NCBI GenBank assembly: GCA_018401355.1
Contig: JAGYLD010000001.1
Span: 1 to 64,000 of the forward strand
From: Bacteroidales bacterium
GTDB taxonomy: Bacteria > Bacteroidota > Bacteroidia > Bacteroidales > B18-G4
Direction: 5' to 3'
Length of the DNA stretch: 64,000 nucleotides
A program made the translations under genes and the position numbers. Position 1 is the first letter of the stretch. Every line of letters begins with the position of its first letter. Below are positions 1-9,885 of the stretch, piece by piece. Below the pieces are notes generated by a model. That model ran no database searches. It worked only from the letters and a program-made list of their open reading frames with translations, and was not told the DNA's origin.

Positions 1-86
1 AAATTGTGTTCTGCTTCGTTTGAAACTTGTGCGAATGTGAAAGTTGCGAAGAGAGCTGCTGCGATTGTAATGATTGACTTTTTCAT
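1..86 (-). CDS. N-terminus of an exported protein (signal peptide), truncated by window start
   Basis: Reverse strand from 86 reads MKKSIITIAAALFATFTFAQVSNEAEHN: K-rich start, hydrophobic core, AQ cleavage-like site. Not in the supplied ORF list because it runs off the edge. Confidence 0.6.
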   Translation of the reverse strand, partial: MKKSIITIAAALFATFTFAQVSNEAEHN

Positions 87-498
87 GGTTCTTAAATTTT
101 TAGCGTTTGTTATTAATTGTTGATTCTTTGCGTTAAGAATTTTTCGTTTAGCGTACAAGGCAAAGTAACGACGAAAACAGGGGGCTCGTCAACGGAGGAA
201 ATTACCCGTTTGCTTGAATTTAAGCCTTTTTTTCAGGTAGGGAAATCCAGTAAAAACATCGGGAAATGGGGGAATTTGCGAAGGGGGAAAACAGGAAAGG
301 GCAGCAGGATAAAAGACGTAAGTGTCTCATTTTTTTTGGTTTACCTTGGAAACACTGAATATTCTGATAAAATAGCTTAACATATAAAAAACTAAAAAAA
401 AACAACACTTTTTTGTGTCCTTCATGACATCCATATTCACCTTTGCAGTAAAAAATGTTCGTGATTAATATTTTTTACCTTTGTAAAAAGCAAAGCCA

Positions 499-1371
499 AT
501 GATACTTATTGCCGACAGCGGTTCCACAAAAACAGACTGGGTGTTTCTTGATAAAGGCGAAAATATCCAGCGCTATACTACAACGGGGTTCAACCCGTAT
601 TATGTTCCAGGCGAAGAAATGGTTAACACAATAGAAAAGGAACTTGTTCCTTTTATTGACCATCAAAACGTAAGATACATTTATTATTATGGTTCGGGGT
701 GCTCAACTGAAAAGAAACGTTTTATCGTAGAAGAAGCGCTGGAAAAGGTTTTCCGCAATGCTTCCATAGAAGTATATCATGACCTTCTGGGTGCTGCACG
801 AGGACTTTTCCTTAACCAGCCTGGGATCGCATGCATCATTGGAACCGGGTCAAACTCCTGTTTATATGATGGGACCAGTATCATTGAAAATATACCCTCA
901 CTGGGATATTTTTTTGGTGATGAGGGCAGCGGCGCATATATTGGAAAATTATTTTTCTCTTCTTTGTTAAGAAACGAGTTGCCTCTGAACATTTCTGATG
1001 ATTTTTACCGTCGTCACCCACTTGGACTGGAAGACATCCTGGATGCTGTTTACAATCAACCAAGACCCAACAGGTTTCTGAGTTCTTTTATGGAATTCAT
1101 CCTGGAGCACCATGAAGAGCCCATCATTCACGAATTGCTTTTCCACGCCCTGGATGACTTCATTCAGGAACAAGTGATGAAATACACAGGATATGAAAAC
1201 CATGTGGTAAGTTGCGCAGGATCGGTGGGTTTTTACCTTCGGGCCCTTTTCAGGGAAGTGGCTGAACAATATGATATCAAGGTGGGTGAAATTATTAAAG
1301 ATCCTGTTGACGGCCTGATACAATATCACAAGCCAGATTTGTTCAGGTATATTGGGATGAAAGAATTTTAG
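499..1371 (+). CDS. BadF/BadG/BcrA/BcrD-type ATPase, N-acetylglucosamine kinase-like
   Basis: MILIADSGSTKTDWVFLD phosphate-1 motif; GTGSNS phosphate-2 motif; GYFFGDEGSGAYIG. Confidence 0.85.
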   Translation: MILIADSGSTKTDWVFLDKGENIQRYTTTGFNPYYVPGEEMVNTIEKELVPFIDHQNVRYIYYYGSGCSTEKKRFIVEEALEKVFRNASIEVYHDLLGAARGLFLNQPGIACIIGTGSNSCLYDGTSIIENIPSLGYFFGDEGSGAYIGKLFFSSLLRNELPLNISDDFYRRHPLGLEDILDAVYNQPRPNRFLSSFMEFILEHHEEPIIHELLFHALDDFIQEQVMKYTGYENHVVSCAGSVGFYLRALFREVAEQYDIKVGEIIKDPVDGLIQYHKPDLFRYIGMKEF

Positions 1372-1411
1372 ATCAACGAACGAAGAACAAACAATCTAAG
1401 ATTTATTAACC

Positions 1412-1996
1412 ATGTCCAGACTATTAGCTCTCAAATCTCAAACTGAATCATGTGTAAAATGTCCATTGTCCAATAGCCGGACCAAAGTTGTTTTTGGCAA
1501 TGGAAATGAAAATGCTCAAATATTCCTGGTTGGAGAAGGTCCTGGATATGATGAGGATCAAACAGGTATTGCTTTTATCGGAAAATCAGGACAGTTGCTT
1601 GATAAGATATTAGAAGCCTGCAACTTTACACGTGAAGAGCATGTTTTTATCGGAAACATTGTTAAATGTCGTCCACCCCAAAACCGTACTCCTTCTCAAG
1701 AAGAGATGGCTGCCTGTTTACCATATCTTGAGGAACAAATACAACTTGTAGATCCCAAAATTATCATTACACTAGGAGCTACAGCCCTCAAAGGCCTCAC
1801 GGGCGAAAATCTAAAGATAACCAGGGAAAGAGGAAATTGGCGTTTTTGGAATGACCGATTGCTGATGCCAACCTATCATCCATCTGCGCTATTAAGAACC
1901 CCTTCGCTCAAGAAAGAAGCCTGGGAGGATTTTAAGATGGTTATACGAAAATACCGGGAGCTTGTGGATCCAAACCATTACTGCAAATATATTTGA
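1412..1996 (+). CDS. Type 4-like uracil-DNA glycosylase family protein
   Basis: CVKCPLS, VGEGPGYDEDQTGIAFIGKSGQLLD, GNIVKCRPPQNRTP, YHPSALLR motifs. Confidence 0.9.
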   Translation: MSRLLALKSQTESCVKCPLSNSRTKVVFGNGNENAQIFLVGEGPGYDEDQTGIAFIGKSGQLLDKILEACNFTREEHVFIGNIVKCRPPQNRTPSQEEMAACLPYLEEQIQLVDPKIIITLGATALKGLTGENLKITRERGNWRFWNDRLLMPTYHPSALLRTPSLKKEAWEDFKMVIRKYRELVDPNHYCKYI

Positions 1997-2071
1997 TGCT
2001 TCAAAATTAATTTTGAATTAAATTTCCAACGGACATAAAACTTTCTATTATCCAATCACAAAATCAAAAAT

Positions 2072-3037
2072 CTAATCTTCGATCGCAGATTGCTTGTTCT
2101 TCGATCTTTGATTATGCTCTATCCATTCCACAACTTCTGTAAGTTCCCCCGGCTCAAACCATTTAATATCCGCATCCCGTTTAAACCAAGTCAACTGGCG
2201 CTTGGCATACCTCCTGGTGTTTGTTTTTATCTTTTCAATGGCTTCTTCAAGGCTGCATTTCCCGTCAAAATGATCAAACAACTCCTTGTAACCTACGGTA
2301 TTCAACGCATTCAGATTTCGATATGGAAGCAATCGTTTAGCCTCCTCAACCAAATCGCTTTCCATCATTTCATCAACACGTTTTCCAATTCTATCAAATA
2401 ATATCTTCCGATCAGTATTTAATCCAATTTTTATGATAGAAAAATCCCTGTTCCCAGCAGGTTTCGTTCGTTGCCCGGAATATTTCTGACCGGTTGCGAT
2501 ACAAACCTCCAATGCCCTTAAAATCCTGTTGGGGTTTTTCCTGTCCACCAAATCATAGTATTCAGGATCCAACTCTTTAAGTTTTATCAAAAGGGCCTCC
2601 AAACCTTTGTCACTCATCTCCTTTTTCAAGAATTCCCGTGTTTTAATATTTACATCAGGAAAATCATCAATACCATGGCAAACAGCATCAATGTACAACC
2701 CGGAACCGCCAACCATAACAGCAAAATTATTCTTCTCATATATGCTTCCAAGGAGCTGCACCACCTGTTTTTCAAACATTGAAACATTGTAGTAATCTTT
2801 CAACGACAGACTTCCTATGAAATGATGTGGGATTCCTTCCATTTCCGTTTGTTTTGGGACAGCCGTTCCTATGTGCATACCTCGGTAAAACTGTCTTGAA
2901 TCAGCAGAGATCACTTCGGCATTGAAATGCTTTGCAAGCCTGACCCCCATGAGTGTCTTTCCAACCGCTGTCGGGCCAAGAACGATAATGAGAAATTTAT
3001 TGTTGTTTTGCTCAATCATTTTCAGGAAGATTTTCAA
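2072..3037 (-). CDS. miaA: tRNA dimethylallyltransferase
   Basis: LGPTAVGKT P-loop, ISADSRQFYRGMHIGTAVP, VGGSGLYIDA, RYAKRQLTWFKRD. Confidence 0.95.
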   Translation of the reverse strand: MKIFLKMIEQNNNKFLIIVLGPTAVGKTLMGVRLAKHFNAEVISADSRQFYRGMHIGTAVPKQTEMEGIPHHFIGSLSLKDYYNVSMFEKQVVQLLGSIYEKNNFAVMVGGSGLYIDAVCHGIDDFPDVNIKTREFLKKEMSDKGLEALLIKLKELDPEYYDLVDRKNPNRILRALEVCIATGQKYSGQRTKPAGNRDFSIIKIGLNTDRKILFDRIGKRVDEMMESDLVEEAKRLLPYRNLNALNTVGYKELFDHFDGKCSLEEAIEKIKTNTRRYAKRQLTWFKRDADIKWFEPGELTEVVEWIEHNQRSKNKQSAIED

Positions 3038-4454
3038 CAGGTTCCAGGCCCATTGACTTTCCTTTTAAAAGCATATAACCAAAAGCTTCATCGTAGTCAT
3101 TCTTAATCTCACCTTCCAGGATGGCTTCCCTGATGGCCTTTTTTATTATGCCTACCTCAGGTCCCGGCATGATATTGAATGTCTGCATGATGATCTCTCC
3201 GGAAATTGGAGGCTGCCATACACGGAGGCGGTCGTTTTCTTCGGTTTCTTTGAGTTTGCGTCTGACAATTTCAAAATTTTTCAGGTATTTCCTGACCTTA
3301 GCAGGGTTTTTCGAAGTAATATCTGCCTCACAAAGGGTCATAAGCTTGTCAATATCATCACCGGTTTCAAAAAGCAACCTTCTAATAGCCGAATCAGTGA
3401 CAGAATCTTCTGACAAGACAATTGGTCTCAAATGAAGATGAACCATCTTTTTCACAAAACGCATCTTTTCGTTGAGAGGAAGCCTGAACTGTCTGAAGAT
3501 GGCAGGAACCATCTTCGATCCAACAAACTCATGGGAATGGAAGGTCCAGCCAACCTTTTCATCAAATCTTTTGGTTGCAGGTTTCCCAATATCATGCAGG
3601 ATGGCTGCCCACCGCAACCATAAATCATCAGAAACTTTCGCTACATTATCCAAAACCTGCAAGGTATGATAAAAGTTATCCTTATGACCTTTGCCTTCCA
3701 TAAACTCCGCCCCTTTCAGGGCAACAAACTGCGGAAATATTATAGAAAGCAACCCGGATTCATCCAAAAGTTTAAAACCTATGGAAGGTTTTGGTGCTAA
3801 TATTATTTTGTTCAGTTCATCTGATATCCTTTCCCTGGAAACAATTCGTATCCGTTCTTTATTCCGGGAAATAGCCTGAAAGGAATCCTTCTCGATGCTG
3901 AAATCAAGCTGGGTGGCAAAACGAATGGCCCGCATCATTCTAAGTGGGTCATCAGAATAGGTAACATCCGGGTCCAGAGGGGTGCGTATTATCTTCATTT
4001 TAAGATCCTGCAACCCATTAAATGGATCAGCCAGTTCTCCGTAATGCTTTGGATCAAGGTTCAAAGCAAGCGCATTGATGGTAAAATCCCTGCGGTTCTG
4101 ATCGTCTTCAAGGGTACCATCTTCTATGACAGGCTTCCTGGAATTCCTGATATATGATTCTTTCCTCGCACCGACAAATTCAATCTCCCATTCATGTTCG
4201 CCCCGGTATCTAAGCATAGCTGTGCCAAAGTTTTTGAAATAATTAACCTTGGTACTCTTTTTAAGCTTCATAGCTACCTTCCTGGCCAACTCTATTCCAC
4301 TTCCCACCGTCACAATGTCAATGTCATTGGAAGGCCTATCCAGGAAAAGATCCCTGACAAATCCACCAATAACATACGCCTCCAGTCCTAAATCCTGGGC
4401 TGAGTCAGATATTATTCTAAAAACAGGAGCATTTATTTTTTCCGGCCATCTCAT
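3012..4454 (-). CDS. cca: CCA tRNA nucleotidyltransferase / poly(A) polymerase family with HD domain
   Basis: YVIGGFVRDLFLDRPSNDIDIV nucleotidyltransferase motif; RRDFTINALA; HDIGKPATKR HD motif. Overlaps the miaA start. Confidence 0.9.
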   Translation of the reverse strand: MRWPEKINAPVFRIISDSAQDLGLEAYVIGGFVRDLFLDRPSNDIDIVTVGSGIELARKVAMKLKKSTKVNYFKNFGTAMLRYRGEHEWEIEFVGARKESYIRNSRKPVIEDGTLEDDQNRRDFTINALALNLDPKHYGELADPFNGLQDLKMKIIRTPLDPDVTYSDDPLRMMRAIRFATQLDFSIEKDSFQAISRNKERIRIVSRERISDELNKIILAPKPSIGFKLLDESGLLSIIFPQFVALKGAEFMEGKGHKDNFYHTLQVLDNVAKVSDDLWLRWAAILHDIGKPATKRFDEKVGWTFHSHEFVGSKMVPAIFRQFRLPLNEKMRFVKKMVHLHLRPIVLSEDSVTDSAIRRLLFETGDDIDKLMTLCEADITSKNPAKVRKYLKNFEIVRRKLKETEENDRLRVWQPPISGEIIMQTFNIMPGPEVGIIKKAIREAILEGEIKNDYDEAFGYMLLKGKSMGLEPVENLPEND

Positions 4455-4599
4455 GCGAAGGACAAAATTAATAAAAAGCCATACATCCTGGAAAGAATTA
4501 ATTTAATACTGTTATATTGCCAGTCACATTAGGTTTGTATATTTGTTCTTTTGTTTATACAATTATTATTCATCATAAACCTAACAAATACAAATTATT

Positions 4600-5799
4600 A
4601 TGGCAAAAAGGACCATCGTTGCTATGCCTGGTGACGGGATCGGAAAAGTCGTCCTGAACGAAACAATCAGAGTATTAGACGCAGCTGGATTCGATGCGGA
4701 GTACGTTAATGCTGATATCGGCTGGGAATTTTGGTGTAAAGAAGGAAACCCATTACCGGAGCGAACCCTTAAGTTACTGAAAGAACATAAAATCGGTCTT
4801 TTTGGCGCAATTACATCCAAGCCAAAAGATGCAGCCGCTGAAGAACTGGCTCCTGAACTTCAGGATAAAGGGCTAATATATTCAAGTCCTATTGTTGGAT
4901 TGCGTCAGCATTTCGGCCTTGACATTTGCATGAGGCCTTGTAAGACTTACAAAGGCAATCCTTTAAATTTCATACGTCGTGGTGCTGGTGACACCATCGA
5001 AGAACCAGAAGTAGATGTGGTAATATTCAGGCAAAATACCGAGGGACTTTATGGTGGTGTTGAATGGTCTGACCCGCCCGACCAGGTTTATGAGGCTTTG
5101 ATGACCCACCCGAAATTTCTCAAGAATTTTGGATCAACACCGCGTGAAGAAATATCTGTGTCAACAAGGATTTTTACAAAAAAATATACAGAAAGAATTT
5201 TAAGAGCCGCTTTTGAACATGCAAAACAATACGGGTATAAATCTGTAACAGTTTGCGAAAAACCAAATGTGATCAGGGAAACATCAGGCATGATGTACAA
5301 AATGGCCAAGGATATTCAGAAGAGTGATTACCCGGAAATCCAACTCTGGAACACCAACATCGATGCACAGATGATGTGGCTCACCAAAAACCCCGAAGAT
5401 TACGGCGTGATCGTTGCAGGCAACATGTTCGGCGATATTGTTTCTGATGGTTTTGCAGGATTAATAGGCGGATTGGGATTTGCTTGTTCTGCACAATTCA
5501 ACCCTGACAGCGGAATAGGTGTCTTTGAACCAACGCATGGATCAGCACCAAAATACGCTGACTATGATGTATCCATTGTGAACCCGGTTGCTATGATTGA
5601 ATCTGCCTGCATGATGTTGGATTTTATCAACCAACAGGAAATTGCAGCAAAAATAAGGAAAGCTGTTGCTGAAGTCATTGCAGAAGGAAAAGTACGTACC
5701 TATGACATGATGAAAATGTCAGGCAGACCGGATGTCATCGAAAAAGGTGCAGCCTCTACACAACAAATGGCTGATGCTATCATTGAACGGATCAAATAA
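4600..5799 (+). CDS. Isocitrate/isopropylmalate dehydrogenase family protein
   Basis: MPGDGIGKVV, FRQNTEGLYGGVE, NMFGDIVSDGFAGLIGGLG, FEPTHGSAPKYA. Confidence 0.9.
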   Translation: MAKRTIVAMPGDGIGKVVLNETIRVLDAAGFDAEYVNADIGWEFWCKEGNPLPERTLKLLKEHKIGLFGAITSKPKDAAAEELAPELQDKGLIYSSPIVGLRQHFGLDICMRPCKTYKGNPLNFIRRGAGDTIEEPEVDVVIFRQNTEGLYGGVEWSDPPDQVYEALMTHPKFLKNFGSTPREEISVSTRIFTKKYTERILRAAFEHAKQYGYKSVTVCEKPNVIRETSGMMYKMAKDIQKSDYPEIQLWNTNIDAQMMWLTKNPEDYGVIVAGNMFGDIVSDGFAGLIGGLGFACSAQFNPDSGIGVFEPTHGSAPKYADYDVSIVNPVAMIESACMMLDFINQQEIAAKIRKAVAEVIAEGKVRTYDMMKMSGRPDVIEKGAASTQQMADAIIERIK

Positions 5800-5812
5800 A
5801 AAATTTAAAAAT

Positions 5813-6364
5813 ATGAACAATGAAGTTTTAAACCTCTGGCCGGAGCTGGAATGGATAGAAAATGAAAAATTGCGTGAAAAAACAGCAAAAGTCTGGGAGA
5901 TTGCGCTTGAAAGAAGTGTGATGACACCGGAAGACCTTAACACCATTCCATTCACCTTGCTTTGTGGCCCAGATCTCAAAGTCACTTTCATGGATCACAA
6001 ACGTGCAGTAGTACATATTGCCCGCGACAGTGGCCGGAAAATTCAGGAATTCTTCAAAAGCGAATTACCCATTGACATGGATGTGCTTTTATCGGGAGCC
6101 ATCCTTGCTGATGTGGGAAAGCTGTTGGAATATGTTAAGGATGAAAACGGTAATGCTGTACAGGGCAGTTACGGAAAGTATTTGCGCCATCCTTTTTCAG
6201 GTGTCGCACTCGCAGAAGAATGCGGCATACCTCCTGAAATTTGTCATATTATTGCCACCCATGCCGGAGAAGGAAACCTGGTCAAAAGGTCAACAGAAGC
6301 TTATGTGGTGCACCATGCAGACTTCATGACATTTTTACCTTTTAAAGAAAGACTGACCATTTAA
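5813..6364 (+). CDS. HD-superfamily (phosphohydrolase-like) protein
   Basis: Start chosen at ATG 5813 (MNNEVLNLWPELEWIENEKLREK); the listed upstream ORF start overlaps the IDH gene. HD-like pattern LADVGKLLEY...HPFSGVALAEECGIPPEICHIIATHAGEG. Confidence 0.75.
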   Translation: MNNEVLNLWPELEWIENEKLREKTAKVWEIALERSVMTPEDLNTIPFTLLCGPDLKVTFMDHKRAVVHIARDSGRKIQEFFKSELPIDMDVLLSGAILADVGKLLEYVKDENGNAVQGSYGKYLRHPFSGVALAEECGIPPEICHIIATHAGEGNLVKRSTEAYVVHHADFMTFLPFKERLTI

Positions 6365-6373
6365 AACATTGTT

Positions 6374-8179
6374 ATGACCATTATAGAAAAGATTTTAGCA
6401 CTTCACTCCGGATTTGATGGTGTTAAACCGGGGGATATTGTGGATATTACCATTGACTCCAGAGTAGCAAGGGATTTTGGAGGAGCCAACGTGGTAAAGA
6501 ACCTTCAAAACAACGGACTGAAAGTCCATGACCCTTCGAAAACTTTCTTTACTTTTGATTGTAACCCCGGTGGATCTGACCAAAAATATGCTGCAAACCA
6601 GCATTTTTGCAGGCAATACGCCCGTGAAAATGACATCAAGGTATTTGACGTCAACGAAGGCGTGGGAACCCACATTGCCATAGACAAAGGCCTGACACTA
6701 CCAGGAGAAACTTTTGTCTCGACTGACTCACATGCAAACATTATGGGAGCTATTGGAGCTTTTGGACAAGGTATGGGGGATAAAGACATTGCTGCCGCCT
6801 GGGGCAATGGATCTGTTTGGTTTAAAGTACCCAAATCTGTTAAGATTGTTTTTCATGGTGAAAAGCCTGAACACATTTCTGCAAAAGACATCGTTTTAAA
6901 CCTGCTTAGCAGGTTTGGCGCCAATACCCTGCTTGGTTATTCCGTTGAGCTTTATGGTAAAGCCATCGACAAACTTACGCTCGACCAAAGGGTAACGATC
7001 GCATCCATGGCCACTGAACTTGGGGCCATCATCATCCTCTTCCCTCCCACTCCCGAAATAATTCAGGAGCTGGAAAAACAGGCAGGAAGAAAAGCCAATC
7101 CCATATTTGCCGATGAAAATGCTCTATATGAAAAGATCCTTGAGTTGGACATCTCTGAGTTCAAACCCATGGTGGCCAACCCAGGGCATCCTCATGACGA
7201 TGTTCCTTTGGAATCGGTTAAAAAGACAAAGATAGATTCAGCTTTCATAGGCAGCTGTACCAATGGTCGTATGGAAGACCTGAGGATTGCAGCATCCATC
7301 CTGAAAAACAGGAAAGTAGCTCCCGGTGTTGTCCTGAAGATCGTTCCATCAACAGATACAATCTGGCAGGAAGCATTGGAGGAAGGCCTTATCAAGACTT
7401 TCAAAAATGCAGGTGCACTTGTATCCAATGCAGGATGCGCAGGATGTGCCGCAGGACAGGTTGGACAAAACGGCCCAGGGGAGGTGACCATCAGCACCGG
7501 CAACAGGAATTTCGCTGGAAAACAGGGGAAAGGGGCAGTCTATCTTGCATCACCTGCTACGGTTGCTGCATCGGCTGTTGCAGGTTATATAACAGATCCA
7601 TTCGACATCCCCGAAAAACCGGCTGTATTTGAAAAAAGTACAGTTAATGAATCAACTGGGAAAACTAAGAAAATAGCGGTAGGAGATAAGCCTGCTGTTG
7701 TGGAAGGCAGAGTATGGCACATAGAAAAGGATGACATCGATACCGACATGATCTTCCACAACCGTTACCTGACCATCACTGAGATCAGTGAAATGGGACA
7801 ATATGCTTTCGATAACCTGGAAGGCTTCGAAGACTTTGCTAAAAAAGCAAAAACAAATGATATCATTCTTACAGGTAAGAACTTTGGAGCCGGTAGCTCC
7901 AGACAACAGGCAGTGGATTGCTTTAAGGCCCTCGGAATCAGTTGCATATTAGCTGAATCATATGGGGCAATTTATGAAAGAAATGCCATTAACGCAGCTA
8001 TGCCTATCCTGACATACAGAAAGGAATTAATCTCAGAATTGGATATCGCTGATGGAGACATCCTGGAAGTTAATTTTGAAACCGGTGAGGTCATCAACAA
8101 AAGTAAAAGCAAATCAGGGAAGGTGAACAAATTCTTTGAGGTGCAAATGGAAATCTACCAGAAAGGCGGACTGCTGTAG
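6374..8179 (+). CDS. Aconitase/3-isopropylmalate dehydratase family, large and small domains fused (LeuC-LeuD-like)
   Basis: FIGSCTNGRMEDLR, AGCAGC Fe-S cysteines, swivel domain GKNFGAGSSRQQAVDCFKALGISCILAESYGAIYERNAIN. Confidence 0.85.
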   Translation: MTIIEKILALHSGFDGVKPGDIVDITIDSRVARDFGGANVVKNLQNNGLKVHDPSKTFFTFDCNPGGSDQKYAANQHFCRQYARENDIKVFDVNEGVGTHIAIDKGLTLPGETFVSTDSHANIMGAIGAFGQGMGDKDIAAAWGNGSVWFKVPKSVKIVFHGEKPEHISAKDIVLNLLSRFGANTLLGYSVELYGKAIDKLTLDQRVTIASMATELGAIIILFPPTPEIIQELEKQAGRKANPIFADENALYEKILELDISEFKPMVANPGHPHDDVPLESVKKTKIDSAFIGSCTNGRMEDLRIAASILKNRKVAPGVVLKIVPSTDTIWQEALEEGLIKTFKNAGALVSNAGCAGCAAGQVGQNGPGEVTISTGNRNFAGKQGKGAVYLASPATVAASAVAGYITDPFDIPEKPAVFEKSTVNESTGKTKKIAVGDKPAVVEGRVWHIEKDDIDTDMIFHNRYLTITEISEMGQYAFDNLEGFEDFAKKAKTNDIILTGKNFGAGSSRQQAVDCFKALGISCILAESYGAIYERNAINAAMPILTYRKELISELDIADGDILEVNFETGEVINKSKSKSGKVNKFFEVQMEIYQKGGLL

Positions 8180-8227
8180 AGATCTGAGATTATTTATCAT
8201 CTGGCCTCCGGATTCTGATTTCTGTAT

Positions 8228-8833
8228 CTAAATCTCACTTTCAACCTTGATATAACCAGGGTAATTTAATAATTTACCGCCGACTTTTATAGATGGTTTT
8301 GCTTTAAGCATTATTCTTGTAGGCCGTTCACTCTGTTTGTTCAGATTCATTACGAAATTTATCAGCGCATCAGCCGTCTTTCCATCCAGTGCATTGTTCA
8401 AATTGAATGAAATATCCACTGGAAGAACTGTTGTTCCGCCATTGGCAGATATTTCTACCCGCTTATTCAACAAGCCATTGGTCATCTCAATGTCATCTAT
8501 AAATAAAATCCACTCAAGCTTATTCATAGCTGCAATGGAAGGATTGGGGTTTTGAATTTTTATATTTAATACAAATTCCAGAGGGAGTTTCCCCCTGGCA
8601 AATGCAAGCATGATCGATGTAATTTCAGTAAAGCCAAGATCATCTGCCCTGCTTACTCCATCCATATTCACACCTGCCAACTCAAATTTATCGGCACTTT
8701 CAATCTGAAAATCGCACACTGCAAAAGTTTTCATTTCATTGGCCTGCCTCATCACATTACAGGAATAACTCACAGTGAATACAATCAACAGAAGTAAAAC
8801 CCTTACCGGGACATTCAATCGGACGCAATTCAT
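8228..8833 (-). CDS. LEA14/WHy-like putative lipoprotein
   Basis: Start at 8833 (MNCVRLNVPVRVLLLLIVFTVSYSCN, lipobox-like). LEA-2-like pattern LEFVLNIKIQNPNPSIAAMNKLEWILFIDDIEMTNGLL. Confidence 0.6.
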   Translation of the reverse strand: MNCVRLNVPVRVLLLLIVFTVSYSCNVMRQANEMKTFAVCDFQIESADKFELAGVNMDGVSRADDLGFTEITSIMLAFARGKLPLEFVLNIKIQNPNPSIAAMNKLEWILFIDDIEMTNGLLNKRVEISANGGTTVLPVDISFNLNNALDGKTADALINFVMNLNKQSERPTRIMLKAKPSIKVGGKLLNYPGYIKVESEI

Positions 8834-8907
8834 TGAAGGAGTTTTTAGTATTATTGAATGAAATATTTCAGTACTCAAATATCCGCATTTCTTTGTAATT
8901 TCACAAA

Positions 8908-9873
8908 ATGTTATGTGTTTCCAGGAAATCGACCGACCCATATTTTAACATTGCTGCTGAGGAATACTTTTTAAAGAATTTTGAAGATAATATTTTCATG
9001 TTTTGGATCAGCGAACCAAGTATCATTGTTGGTAAACATCAGAATGTATTTGCCGAGATCAATCATGGCTTTATACATAACAATAACATTCCTGTGGTCA
9101 GAAGGATTTCCGGGGGAGGCACTGTATATCATGATAATGGAAATGTGAATTATACCATGATACTGAATGGTCAACCTGGGAAACTGGTTGACTATCCCAA
9201 ATATACCAAACCCATCATCCAATCCTTAAAAAAGCTTGGCATCGATGCATACCTGGATAAAAAAAGCAGCCTCTTTATCAATGGTCTGAAAATTTCAGGC
9301 AATGCAGAGCATGTATATAAGAACAGAATAATGCATCATGGAACATTGCTATTTTCTACCAACCTTGAGAACCTGAATATGGCCATAAAGTCTAAAGAAA
9401 AGACCTATTCAGGTAAAGCAGTAAAATCGATCAGAAGCCAGGTTACAAACATTTCAAAACACCTTCCAGAACACATGAACATCCAGGATTTCAAGGATTA
9501 CCTGAGTGGTTTCATGAAAAATTATTTTCAATCCGATGCAGAATACATACTGAACAACAATGATATCCGGGAGATCAACAAACTGGTTAAAGAAAAATAC
9601 CGCTTGTGGGAATGGAACTATGGGTATTCGCCATTTTTCAGAAAAAGATTCAAATATAATATGGAAGGCATGGATCAGGACTTGGAATTGGGGGTAACCA
9701 ATGGCATGATCACGGAAGTGCATTTTAAAAAAAGCGGGATTGCCCGGGCATCTGAATTAGCCACAGTCCTAAAAAACAAAAGATACCATCCTGATGAAAT
9801 CAGAATTTCGATGAATTCAGTTAAATTTGCAAATCAGATTGATCCGGAAAATTTTATTCAGGAAATGTTCTAA
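8908..9873 (+). CDS. lplA: Lipoate-protein ligase A family
   Basis: PSIIVGKHQNVFAEIN, VVRRISGGGTVYHDNGNVNYTMI, KISGNAEHVYKNRIMHHGTLL. Confidence 0.92.
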   Translation: MLCVSRKSTDPYFNIAAEEYFLKNFEDNIFMFWISEPSIIVGKHQNVFAEINHGFIHNNNIPVVRRISGGGTVYHDNGNVNYTMILNGQPGKLVDYPKYTKPIIQSLKKLGIDAYLDKKSSLFINGLKISGNAEHVYKNRIMHHGTLLFSTNLENLNMAIKSKEKTYSGKAVKSIRSQVTNISKHLPEHMNIQDFKDYLSGFMKNYFQSDAEYILNNNDIREINKLVKEKYRLWEWNYGYSPFFRKRFKYNMEGMDQDLELGVTNGMITEVHFKKSGIARASELATVLKNKRYHPDEIRISMNSVKFANQIDPENFIQEMF

Positions 9874-9885
9874 ACCATAATCATT

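Noticed and set aside
117-380. 87-aa ORF in the 87-498 gap (and 220-408 minus)
   Set aside because: No recognisable motif and atypical composition for the genome; probably non-coding. I considered a structured RNA here but found no recognisable consensus.
5732-5812. 5' part of the listed 210-aa ORF starting at 5732
   Set aside because: It overlaps the end of the IDH gene by 68 bp; ATG 5813 gives a clean start after the IDH stop.
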